A DNA stretch of 64,000 nucleotides from Plenodomus lindquistii. Lineage: Eukaryota > Ascomycota > Dothideomycetes > Pleosporales > Leptosphaeriaceae. Below, one piece after another: positions 33,791 to 44,890 of this stretch. The DNA lies in the NCBI GenBank assembly GCA_025504975.1, contig JANUWI010000005.1:620001-684000 (forward strand). The letters run 5' to 3'. The number at the start of each line of letters is the position of its first letter. The stretch's first letter is position 1. Below the pieces are notes generated by a model, which saw nothing but the letters and a program-made list of their open reading frames with translations, ran no database searches and was not told the origin of the DNA. The position numbers were made by a program, and so were the translations under genes.

Positions 33791-33840
33791 CCCCCCCCCC
33801 CCCCCAGAGTTTCAGCCTGTGCGGTGCGGTGCGGTGCGGC
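33791..33840. repeat. C15 homopolymer followed by GCGGT tandem
   Basis: Fifteen C residues (33791-33805), then, 14 nt later, about four copies of GCGGT. Both are simple-sequence elements in non-coding DNA. The C run is also a place where assemblies are often wrong in length. Confidence 0.8.
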
Positions 33841-34831
33841 TGATTGCAATGACCCACGAAACATCTAAGATGGAAGCTGAACAGTTCGCGACGCATTCAA
33901 TGTTGATTGGAGGTTCTTTCTCCATTTCTTTTTACCTCGCTGTGCTTAGCTGCTAATACCATAGGTCCTAGTCTGTCACTATGGAAACTTTAAGAACTTC
34001 GACACATGCATGCAAGCTGCAAGAGTGGCTCAACTGCTGGCCTTGTGAGCTGTCAGTTCTAGATAACCCATGAGCCTTAACCCTGTAGTGTCGAGTTCAA
34101 GTAAGCATTCCCCTCACAAGTAAGACCAGCGTCACATATCTCTGGGGGCAACGTATCTCGTTGTAAAAGTTTTCATCTCGTGCAAGGTGGGAACGAAATA
34201 CCAACACGTCCAACAAAGAGCATACGCACTACTCCGTTCGGCACCACTAGCTTACATCCACACGCACGCCCAAAAGGTACGCCCGTCGATCACAACAAAA
34301 GAAAAGAAAGGACAGACATAATGGGACGGATGTGCAAGCCTCGCGAGGACACACCAGTCCACGAGTCCAAATCGAGAAACTACCCATGTGAGAGCGGAAC
34401 ACAAGCCTAGCCATCGAGCTCCCAAAGGCTCTCCACCAGTGAACAACCAAAGACCTTTGACCTTTTCAATGATCCGTCTGACATGATGCAACTATCTTGT
34501 ACCGTAGAGCGGCCGTTAATCGTGACTCCATTCCATCTTTTCGGCGTTTCCATGCAGAGTGTCTCGACACAGCCTTCATTGTTCTAATTCCTGCCTTTTC
34601 CATCGCCCGCGAATGCGAAGACAGAGTCGTGTAATCAGATCGATGGGAGGGGCAGGCTTCGTCGAGTCGTTCGGTATGGTCGGCGCGTAACGGTAGTCGA
34701 ATACAGGGGTTAGGGATCGGTTTGTACAAATGTCGAGAGATATCTGGGGAGCCAGGCGGTAGTGAACGAGATCGAGTATCGGGGCTGAATCGGCGTCAGG
34801 GCTCGGGGAGGGCTTAGCAATGAGCTATCGC

Positions 34832-36050
34832 CTAACGACGCCCAAATCTGCTGTAATGGATGTTAGTTACTGGTTGGAAAGTGCGCAATGTCATTTCAAG
34901 GCTGCGTGCCCAGCGTGCTAGTGCTGAGAGGGGCAACGTACTTTTGTTTCTTCTCTGCGGGTTTCAGGATCTGTGTCGACGAGTTAGCGCTGGTTGTATG
35001 ATTGTATTTGTGCAATCTTACCTGGAACGAGCATAGTAAGCTCTCGTCTACACTCATCATTGCACCCGCATTGTCGAATTCACCACAGTAGTTCGGCGCA
35101 CTGAATAGTGTGACGAGCTGGCGCTTGGAGAAGAATTCGTAACCGTCTTCCACGACTTGATGAGCACGACAGATAAGGTCCATGTCATGTTTTTGCAGGA
35201 ATCGAGAGACCACGTCTGGGCCAAACGTGAAACTCACACCTCTATCATTTTCGCTCCACCCAGTGATGTCCTTGTCAGGATCGGACCACAGAAGATCGCA
35301 GAGCAAGCCGCAGTCGGGAATCTAGAAAGATCAGCACATGTGATGAAAAAAGTCGTGTCTCAAGACAAAAATTCGCTGCGGTGGGTGCTTACATCTGTGG
35401 GTCGCATTACGCGCCTGATTTGCTCCATGGAGTTTAGGTCAGGGCTGAGACCGCCGTGCATGGTAAAGATTTTCTCGTCGATGATGGCAGCGATGGGCAG
35501 GCAGTTGAAGCAATCCGTAAAAGTCTTCCACAGCTTGATGTTGTATCGTCGCTTGCACTCGTCGTAGAAGCCGTAGATGCGGTTGATAGACGCGCATTCG
35601 TGGTTACCACGGAGAACGAAGAAGTTCTCGGGGTACTTTATCTTGTATGCGAGCAAAAGGCAAATGGTCTCGAGTGACTGCTTGCCACGATCGACGTAGT
35701 CGCCGAGGAAGAGGTAGTTGGCCTCTGGTGGGAAGCCGCCATATTCGAAGAGTCGGAGCAGGTCGTAGTACTGGCCGTGGATATCTCCGCAAATCTACAA
35801 GATCAATGGTCAGATAAGAGACTGGGTTGTCGCAGCTGGGCTGCATCGTGCAGCTTGCAGGCCTCGGACATACCTTGATGGGTGCCTCGAGTTCGAGCAG
35901 AATGGGTTGTGAGATGAAGATCTCGCGTGCTTTGGTGCAGAGGAAGCGGATCTCCGTCTCGAGCAGCTGCACCTGCTTTCCGGGTCTGCTGCCGCGGACT
36001 TCGAGAAGCCTATCTATGATAGAGTCGAGATCGACCTCGGTTTCGGCCAT
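34832..36050 (-). CDS. GLC7: Protein phosphatase 1 catalytic subunit
   Basis: Five exons: 36050-35874, 35794-35393, 35321-35022, 34970-34942 and 34847-34832 (introns 79, 71, 51 and 94 nt), giving 307 aa. Metal and phosphate ligands are intact: GDIHG (62-66), GDYVDRG (90-96), RGNHE (121-125), then LLWSDPDKD, RAHQVVEDGYEF and LFSAPNYCGEFDNAGAMM. The 16-nt last exon completes the fungal end ILKPAEKKQKFGRR. Its acceptor is a tandem CAGCAG; the upstream CAG would insert one residue (KQNRFGRR). Known: PP1 (yeast Glc7, Aspergillus bimG) is an essential Ser/Thr phosphatase in mitosis, glycogen and septation control. The GKQS after GDYVDRG and the ending identify PP1 rather than PP2A. Confidence 0.96.
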
Positions 36051-38125
36051 AGCTGTGGCTTGCTATGGGTGACTTTGGGGTGGCTCAGGGAGCAAGGGAG
36101 GGCCTCGCGCGGGTGGGTGAGCAAGGCTTGCGCGTGGAGCGAAAAGTGCGTTTCCCTGGGTGCAGCGTGTTAGCAGAGCGTGTTGGACTTGTCTTGGGCA
36201 GCCGTCGGTTGGTGCAGCGTGCCTGGGTGTCGGAAGGAGCGAGCGAGCCGTGCACAACGGCTGTGGCGGATGGTGCACAGCGCAATGCCGGCAAACAAGT
36301 GGCGGAACGTACCTCTGGTCTCAATGAGTCGGCCTGGACGGAGCGCTGGTGGTGGAGGGCGGTCGCAGGGTGGAGAATGGCTCGAAGCCCCTCAGAGGTG
36401 CCTGGCGGCAGAGCTGGGATCACGCTGCAGTGGAGGCGAGTGTGCGAGGTGCTCGTCAATGGTGCACGACGGGGTGGGTGGCTAGGGGTGCGGGCGGGTG
36501 CGCGGTGGGCAGTCGAGCGCGCAGAGAGGGCGGGGCGCAGAGGCGTTGTTGTGGCCGGAGCCTGTCGAGTGGGATGCGTGTGAGTGACTTCACCGCCTGC
36601 TGCTGCTGGCGGGCGGGGGGTTTGGGGGGCGGCTGTGGCGCGACGGGAGCAGTGAAAGCGACACACGACTGCTCAATACGGCTGTGCAGGCTACGAGATC
36701 AGGCTGCGAATGCTGAGACGGCGTGGGCACAGGCGGGACGTGGACGGTGAGGGAGTCGCAGGTTTCGACAGTTTACCTTACCTAGGGCACACTCGAGCGC
36801 TTGGCAAAAATACAGCACCAGCGAGCTAGGCCCGTCTGGTACGCGCGGCCGACGACAGAGGGGAAACGGAGAAAGATGCGAATCACAGGACCTGCAGAGG
36901 CTGAGGCACGGATTGCAGAGAGCCGCTGTCTATGTAGATACAAGAGAGCCCGCGCGGGCATGACTGTTGTTCCCCTCTACAACAGCTGCCACTGCGCCAA
37001 CAGGTCCCAGTCAGTACGGTACTTTTTACACAGTAGAATACACTTGACCCCTGTTACAAATCATTCCATGCAACATCATCCATCCCATGCCACAGCCCTA
37101 TTCTGCTCAACTCGGCTCTCCCATCAAACAAACACTCCTTCCTCTGTTTGCTTCCACTCTTCCTCGTCCATGCTCAGATTACGCGCTCACATGGAGGCAC
37201 CAAAGCACAGGACGGACTCGGCCAAATTTGTTTTGCTGCCTATATCAACACGCTCCTAAGCTACCCCTTGGGCAAGACTGGGCTCCAATCTCTGCTTTCA
37301 AACGTTACAGAGCTCCCTCTGCGACACGCAATATGCACCGTCTGGATGCTCGTCAGCACAGCCCCGTTCTAGATTCTAGCGTGCCGTGAAACATGGTCGA
37401 CGTTGGTTCAGGAGCCAGTACGCTGATCTGCAAGCGATCGAGATAAACGTCCCGCAAACAGCTGTTCACTCCCAACCTTGGAACCCTGCAATCATGGCTA
37501 ATCAATCACGTGCTTTGATAATCTCGATGAGCAAATTATTACTCCATTCTATGTAGGACTCGCCATGCTCAAGCACAATTGGTCAACCGCTAGCATTGAA
37601 GTCGTCTTTTCATTCAATGCCAAAAATCTACCAACACATGTACGCTCTCATTATGCAATAGATCAAGCAACGCCCCCTGCGACTACCTCGTGCCAACGCC
37701 AGCCGAGACCGTCACCCTCAAACTTGGACAGGTCGTACATTCGTTGCCAAAAGAAATGGGGAGAAGACCACAACGCCAACAAATAAGTATATTGTACAGG
37801 ACACGCTCAGACAAAAGGTGTAACGACCCACGTACAAGGTATCGCAGAAATGCAGGCATGACTGTGCTGACAAAACTTGAAAGAGATGCCACCCATGGAG
37901 AAAAAAGATGAGAAGAAAAGCCATATCGGTACAGCGAGCGTAAGAGATTGCGCTGCTCGAACAAATCGAACTCGTGTTCCAACCAACGCCATGCGAACGA
38001 TCTAAGAGTTGCTAGCCAAAATGGAAGACGAGCAACAGCTACATGAAGGCCGCATGTGGCTGTGTAATGAAGCGAACGATTCTTTGGGGGTATCGGAAAA
38101 TGATTAGATAAGGGATCCTCGTTGC
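36051..38125. other. Gene-free stretch upstream of PP1, about 2.1 kb
   Basis: The first ~700 bp are GC-rich and allow overlapping frames on both strands (up to 193 codons) with no recognisable motifs. The rest is mixed. It should contain the PP1 promoter with its 5' UTR and the 3' UTR of the leucine-rich-repeat gene. Confidence 0.5.
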
Positions 38126-40644
38126 TCATCCAAGAGTACGGCCTGAAACTATGCCTTGGCTAGGAGTGCGAGGTAATGTTGGGCGGATGTTGGGCGAGCT
38201 ATATCCGCGGTCTGAGGGGAAGCTGGTCACAGAGTTATTGTCCCAACTCTCTTCACCCAATGCGGTCAACCACGTGTTCCCGAAGTCCTGGCGTAAGGCT
38301 TCGATTCTCTTCTTGTACACGTCTTCGCTCTCGTCCGCCGATGCTTGATCTAACCGCGGAGACTTGCTCGACGTGGTTGTATCAAGTGGAGGCAGCTGTT
38401 GATGAATGGTATGAGTGTCATCGGCAACAACGCGCTCGTCTGGGGTCGACTTTTTCTTGGGATCTCCGGAGCTGTGACCATGCACTGGCTCCTCAAAGCG
38501 AGGAGTGGTCTTTGTACCTTCATGATCAGTAGGCTTCACAAGCCGAGGTGCATCACCTGGCGTAGTAGAATCATAATTGATGCCTGTAAGGCTAGACTGG
38601 GAGGGTTGCCTTGTTGCATCGGTCTGAGACAACTCGACGATCCTTCGCTTAGGTCCCTTCTTCTTGCGTTGTGATTCTTGTTTACTGCGAGCGCTTTTAG
38701 TCCGTTGCAGAGATCCAGTGCGCCGAAGGACGTCAGGTGCATCAGCCGTAGCATCGATCGCCTTGACGATTTTCGGAGCAACGTGGGTTGGAGGAGGTAC
38801 ATCATCCTCAACGGGTGGCTTTACGACTGGTACCCCAAGTGTCTCAGGAACGCGATCTACGAGCTGCTTCTTCTCCGCAGCATTGGGCTCCAGTGTATCG
38901 ATGACCACATCCTCGGCATAACCAGGAGTCTTTCGGAACAAATTGAAGATGGTGACTCGATAATTGGCATGCGTCTTGCAGAACGGATTGCGAGACACAT
39001 AGACTTCGCTGATGTCAGGGACGCCGGTAAGTCTTGCGATCTCTGTGGGATCCGTCAACTTGTTGTCCCTGACATCTATACGTTCAAGAGATAGTAGTCG
39101 CTCTACTCCGGCCAACGTGTTCAGCCGGTTAGAGCGAAGATTGAGCGTAGTAATTGCGGGTAGGGGATTGCGTCCAAGTGATTGGAGACTATCTATCATG
39201 CAGCCGGAAAGATTGAGCGCACGCAGACAGGTCATGGTGGCAAGGCTATCTGGAATTTCAATGAGCGGGTTAGCGGATAGGTCGAGTGACTGCAGCGTGT
39301 TGGCTAAAGGAGCGAGACTGGCAGCAGAGATTGTAGTCAGTGCATTATCAGCTAAGCTGAGATGTCGCAAGAACCGCCATTTCGTAGCAGGAAACCAGCC
39401 TAGTGACAACAGGTTGGAGGAACTGCCTCGCGGAGTCGCAGACCGTACACTGGAACCTGAGCTTCCAGAAGAGCGTCGAATGTTGGTCGCGCTGGCACCG
39501 CTCCGACCGTAGACATGGGATGAGCCGTGTCGGGAGCTCGGTGGTCGCGTGGGGGAAGGACTGCGCTGGCGTTGAGTAGCTCGTGAAGGATGCTCGCGGA
39601 CTAGGCCACCCCTCGGGCTTGTGCTCTGCTTGCTAGCAGCAGACGGGGACGACGGTGGTGACTCTGACCTGGCGAGTTGACTCTGCTTAGAAGATGGACT
39701 GGCAGTTGACCAGGGTGCGGTATGGGCAGGGGCTGCTTTTGCAGATCGTCTACGACGCTTGTCAATGTCGTCGAGAACAATGTTAATGATCAAGTCCGCG
39801 GGATCGTCCACATTCGCTCGCTTCACAGTTAGGCTTCGCAGATTCTCTGCTAGACGATCCCAGCCGTAGAACTGGCGGAAGTCGACGTCGTGAATCTCAA
39901 GTGCGGTGACATTCTTGAAGGCGAATAGGGGCACAGCCGTGTCGAATGGGAACTCTTCGTACCCCGCAATGAGATGAGCCTTGTGGTCTGGGGCGAGCCT
40001 CAAGCAAGGGATTTTAGTAAATGCAGAGTACAAATACCGCAAGTCTTCCTGGAGTTGGGCCTTCTGCTTTTCGGCCTTGGCTGCGCTATTGGACCCCATG
40101 CGAAGAGACGACCAAAGTGAAGACATGCCCGACATGACACTACGGACACTGGAGACGGAATGTATCGAGTCACGGTCAGACGACTTAGTCTTGTTCCGCT
40201 GGGCGCTTCCAAGAAACGACACGTAATTGGTGGGCGACGCATCGGTGTGTATATTCTCCAGCCGCACATTCATGGGCCCTACGGGTATGCTCAAGTCCTC
40301 GAATCGCGAGAGGAGGTAAAAGAGGTGGTGGGGTGTCAGAGTTAGTTTTGCAGGCTTGATTGATTGTGAGGTAAAAGTCAGCGAGGGGAGCGACAGAGCT
40401 GCCGCCCAAACGCTCGAGGTTGATGAGGAGGGCGGGCTGGCCGGGCCCGTGGGCGAAGAAGGCGATGCTGCGAGACTTTGGCCATTTTTGGGAGCTTGTC
40501 GCTGCAGTTGCATGGCATTCGCCAGAGCCTTCTCGTGGGTGCGTACGAAGTAGGCCAAGTTCTGCCCCCTCCATTAGTATGTCTCCTATTCCCATGCAGT
40601 CTTGGCCATACCCTTATGAAGATCTGTCCATCCTCGGTGTCCAT
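38126..40644 (-). CDS. Large leucine-rich-repeat protein
   Basis: Exons 40644-40612 (33 nt) and 40561-38126 (50-nt intron) encode 822 aa. The short first exon gives MDTEDGQIFIR and joins in phase to NLAYFVRTHEKALA, supplying the ATG that the long frame lacks. Residues ~60-260 are a conserved region (LTLTPHHLFYLLSRFEDLSIPVGPMNVRLEN; YEEFPFDTAVPLFAFKNVTALEIHDVDFRQFYGWDRL). A Ser/Pro/Arg-rich linker follows, then 5-6 leucine-rich repeats (WRFLRHLSLADNALTTI, LQSLDLSANPLIEIP, LRALNLSGCMIDSL, ITTLNLRSNRLNTL, LERIDVRDNKLTDP) capped by VYVSRNPFCKTHANYRVTIFNLF. The C-terminal 300 residues are polar. Repeats of this SDS22-like style mediate protein binding. I do not know a specific function. Confidence 0.88.
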
Positions 40645-41388
40645 GGTGCAAGTCTGGCAATCGACGACTGCATGTAGACTTGGCACCGGTGTATGGGGGA
40701 CGTTTGGCTGCGAGGGTCGAGGAAGGTGCGAGAGGGGTCCTGCGATGCTCGAGGTGACACGGTCGGGACTGAGGCGCGGGTTCGCGGGGTCTTCACGGAG
40801 CAATGCCGCCGTGAGACGCGAGCGTCGGGGGGAGCTGGGACGGTCAGCACAGGAGGCCCAAAAAAGCGGCCATGGCTGCGAGAGCCTTTTGTCGCGGAGG
40901 TGTGGTGCGGCGGAGGGTGCTTGGCGGTGGGGGATATAGGGAACTCGACGCAGACAGACGCAGACGTACAGAGGGACTAGGGAGGAGCCCTAGGCAGGTC
41001 GACCTACACAGTAGGTGACGGGCTGGCGGCGGCGGACAGGCAGATGATATGCTATGCACTCGGTAGGGGCTTGGGCGGCGGCGCAGGGAAATGAGCCCAC
41101 TGGCAGCAGCTGGCAACGGGCGGGAAGCACAGAACGAGCTGGGCCAAGAGGCGTTGCAGACTTGCAGTGCAGCGGCGGCGGGCCAAACAGAGGTGCAGCT
41201 GGGGAGACGCAGCAGGAAACGCCGACAGCAGCCCGGTACAGTGACACTGGCCAGGAGCAAAACCCACCCGAGACGCACACTCGGCGACGACGCAGGCGAA
41301 AAATAGAGAAGGGCGGCGCTGATTCGCAGACGCGGCAGCCGTGAGGATGCAGACGGCAGCCAGCCTGGTGGGGAGGCGTCGAGAAGTC

Positions 41389-41425
41389 AGAGGGCAGAGG
41401 GCAGAGGGCAGAATCAGAGGGCAGA
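41389..41425. repeat. AGAGGGC short tandem repeat
   Basis: About four imperfect heptamer units, with two further isolated copies extended by AGAAT up to 41471. It is non-coding simple sequence. Confidence 0.7.
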
Positions 41426-43909
41426 ATCCGATTAGAACCCTTAGTGCACCGTGTACATGGCAGAGGGCAGAATGAATGGCCGGACGGGCTGCCGCCTTTG
41501 GGTCGGCCGGTGATCTGGAGGGGCTCGCTGTTGCTGCTGTTGACTGCAACACACGGTCGGCGCTTCTCTCGGGGGCGCGGCTGCCGTGATAAGAGAAGAG
41601 GTGTGCTGTGTGCAGTGCAGTGCGCGGTGAGGCTACAGACCAACTTGGCTGCACAATGTCTTCTTGCGCAGCCCAACGGCGAGCAGACCAGACTGGCAGC
41701 CAGCAGGCCAGCAGACCCTGAGGCGCGGTGATTGGCCTGGTGGGTCATGCAGGCAGCAAAACACCAGCCCTGTACCCTGCCTACAAGTACGGTCCATGCA
41801 ATCGCGTTGATATGTACAAAGTCCCGCTGCTGCCATACGACGACAGCTGCCCTCTGTAATTTCCCACATCATGCGCGCAGGACACCGGTGCTCTCGCTGC
41901 ACAGGCGCTAGCTGTAGGATTCCGAGAACCAGTCACCGTCTCCTCGATTGCAACAAGCATGGCGCAATCACTGCAAGCAATACATACGGCGTCGACGAGG
42001 GACGTCGCCGTAAAGGATGCGACTCTGCCGAGCATCACCTGCATCCGCTAGGCCAGCATAAGACGCAATGCCCATCACTCGGGCCAATATGGGACAAAAG
42101 CCGGCACCAGCCCGACGCCATCTCACTGCAGACAACCGCCTTGTCCCTACCTCGCCGCATACCTGCCAGCCGTGACACTCGAGAGGCCCTCGAAAGGCAT
42201 TCTTTGGGTTCTCATGGGCTTTTTCGCGGCGACCAGATGCCCCTGCTAGTGCTCCCAGTCAGTGCACCTCTCCTGAGTCATGTCACACCCTCACCAACAA
42301 TAGCACCTCGTCACATGAACACAACACGCAGCGTGCAATCGTGTCGCGCATTGCCAACCCGCTGCACCTTGCCCCGCTGACTTCCAGCACTCTCTCCATG
42401 AAGCATCTTGAGTGCACTTGCTCATCTGACTGGACCCCAGAGACATGGCGCCCTCCCTCAATGCACGAGTTGCGGCAATCGCGGGGGGCGCAACCCAATT
42501 CCTTCTTGATGTGATACAGACATACACCTACAGGCTTTCGATATCTACTATAGCGTCTTTCTTCCTCCGCCTACCGACGCCACACACCATCCGATGCTTG
42601 ACATGTCGTGCACAGACCCACATGTTTGACAAGAGCCGTTCGACAGCCGTGACATGTGCCGCCATGTGTACGGCGTGTTACTCTTCCAAGCCGCAACGAG
42701 ACGACGCTCATCCACCTGGTCAGAGACGTCAGAAGAACCAATTCGCCAATGATCGGTGATCGAGTCCCTCGCCAGCTCAAAACCTCAGATCTGGCAGATT
42801 CGTACCGAAGTGGTCGTCAACATCCCCACTTGCCTAATCTGACTTGGCGCCCACATCCCTGCAAGTCAGACATCCGTCCCCCTCAACACCATACCCCACT
42901 ATCGCAGCTCACGCGTACCACTCTTCGGCCAAATCTCACGATCCGGAGGTCACACCTGTGGTCGGCTAGGTCGTGTCGTCTCACACTAACGCAGATGTTA
43001 AGAAATTTCCGATCATCTCTTGACACCTTATATTTCAACACACCATATGCCTCAAGCTATCATGCCATGATGGCGCGAAAGACACGCAATCGACGCGACT
43101 TGACACTCAAAAAATTTGCTACGCCTCGTTGCACGGCATGGGATGCTTTCGGCTTTGTTCGCTGCTCACCGCCATATCAACCGGAAAGGCGTAGACCCCG
43201 TGGGGTGCCTTGTCTAGCGCATCTGAGGCGAAGCGATGTCCGGCCGTGCAGTCTCGTAGCCTCATAATCTTACATTGTACAGGGATTGACTGCGAGCCGG
43301 ACTTTACGCACTCCTACTGCATATGCGAGGGGGTACACTCGGATGTGCAGCACGTCTTGAATACGATTACTACTGTCAATTTCGCTTGGCAGAGTCTCGG
43401 TCTTGCAGCAACCATCGCGACCCATGCAGCAGGAAAAGCATGGTCGGATTTTGGACCGCGGGCTTATGCGGTTTACCGTAATCAACTTGCCGCCCCTAGG
43501 GAGAGCAAAGTCTTCACTGTCTCACAGCACTGTCACCTGACGGTCATCCAATGTTCAAAGAGTACTACAGGATATTCGCACGTCGTCTCGCATCCTGGAC
43601 AGAGTTCAACAAATCAGCGTCTCAGACGAGGAGTACCTAGTCTGACTGTTTGACCCGCCTGACTCTGACAGGGATGCAGAACCGCCGCGCAAATACCTGG
43701 TATGTAAACTTTTTAGCATCTTTGACATCATTATGCAGATGACTCCCGAGTGGCTCCACATCAGTCTCCATACCGGGCACCTTTTTGACAAGCTTTTGGT
43801 ACCGGCTACTTTAGTCTCCGCGCCTAGGCGGAATACACATCCGACGACACAACCACAACCACAATCACGCATCGACGCCAAGAAAGATGGCAGCTGATCG
43901 CTAGTACAT

Positions 43910-43934
43910 CACGCACACACACATACACACACAT
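43910..43934. repeat. CA-rich microsatellite
   Basis: An interrupted CA dinucleotide run in the gene-free interval, at the boundary to the more AT-rich segment. Confidence 0.75.
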
Positions 43935-44890
43935 CATATTGATATACCGACTTCAGAGGAATAAGAGTATGATTTAAATTCGGACCGAGGACCTGTACCT
44001 TACCTAGCACGCCACAACCATCTAGCATTGACTACACCAAATCCTCATAGGTAAGTCAATCGCACTCTGGAAAATATCCTAGTATAAAGGTCGAAACAAC
44101 ACCTTTGGCATTCGAACATTATTTGATTCGCAGACTCTGGGTATGCAGCATTAGCTCGGTTCGCAATCTCGTATGCTCGTAACAGCATCCAAGTCCATCA
44201 TGGTCAGTATGGTGATCGTTTCTCGAGTGTTTCCAGTAATCCTTGCCCCCATGGAGCCCAGAGGATGAAAACATTCGTCGTCCATGTTTATGTCACAGAC
44301 CATGGATCATTGTATAGCATGCTGAGTTTCCCTGGTACATCGCAGTAACTGCATAAACAAGCCGTTTATTTCAAAGAGAAATATGCGATGAAATTTGTTG
44401 AAGCATCAGGCAGGGATCGTTGTAGTGGAGCTAGGACATTTCGTTACACCTCTTACACCATGCAATACTCTACTCATATGCTCTGCAGATAGATACGTGT
44501 ATGCGTTAATGCCAGGAATAAAATGCTGCTAAATACTACATTGTGTATCAAGGACAAAACATAAGCCAAGACCGTTGTTTTCAGTCTCTCATCATGTTGC
44601 GGTGTTGGCGGTAGCTGGTCTTTCTGCATTTGGTGACTCCAAAGAATATCAGCCCTTCTCTTTTGCCCGCTGCAAACTAGTTGAAGACTGAGCGACGACA
44701 TCAAAGTTGAAGACCATCAGTCCAAAAAAAAAAGTGGCAGATCATATCGAACATTTTACTTCATTAATGGACTACCATATAGCCTTTTAGGGTACTTGGG
44801 ATATCATAAATCATTCCGTGTCCATTTTCCACATCCACCGCCGCCATGCCTTGATGCATAACGATCCTTGAAATAGATGTAATCAGGCAC

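Larger units (their letters stand above)
32868..34831. other. Gene-free stretch, about 2 kb
   Basis: It lies upstream of the SEC2-like gene and downstream of the PP1 gene. Contents: a GA microsatellite at about 33099-33113, a run of 15 C at 33791-33805, and a GCGGT tandem at about 33820-33840. Frames up to 234 codons exist on the minus strand but have no motifs and look like GC-driven noise. Confidence 0.5.
40645..44890. other. Gene-free stretch, about 4.2 kb
   Basis: The longest interval without a supported gene. The left half (to about 42.8 kb) is GC-rich and gives long but motif-free frames on both strands, such as 40990-41748 minus. The right part (about 43.7-44.9 kb) is visibly more AT-rich. 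It contains a short GAGGGCA tandem (about 41389-41425), a CA-rich microsatellite (about 43910-43934) and an A10 run near 44727. No transposase, terminal repeat or RNA gene was recognised. It may carry long regulatory sequence for its two flanking genes or unrecognised relics. Confidence 0.5.

Noticed and set aside
40990..41748. 252-codon minus-strand frame in the gene-free interval
   Set aside because: GC-rich sequence is open in several overlapping frames here; Cys/Pro/Arg-rich product without any motif or plausible splice.
43210..43653. 147-codon plus-strand frame in the 4.2 kb gap
   Set aside because: No motifs; the start is not supported and neighbouring frames are equally open.
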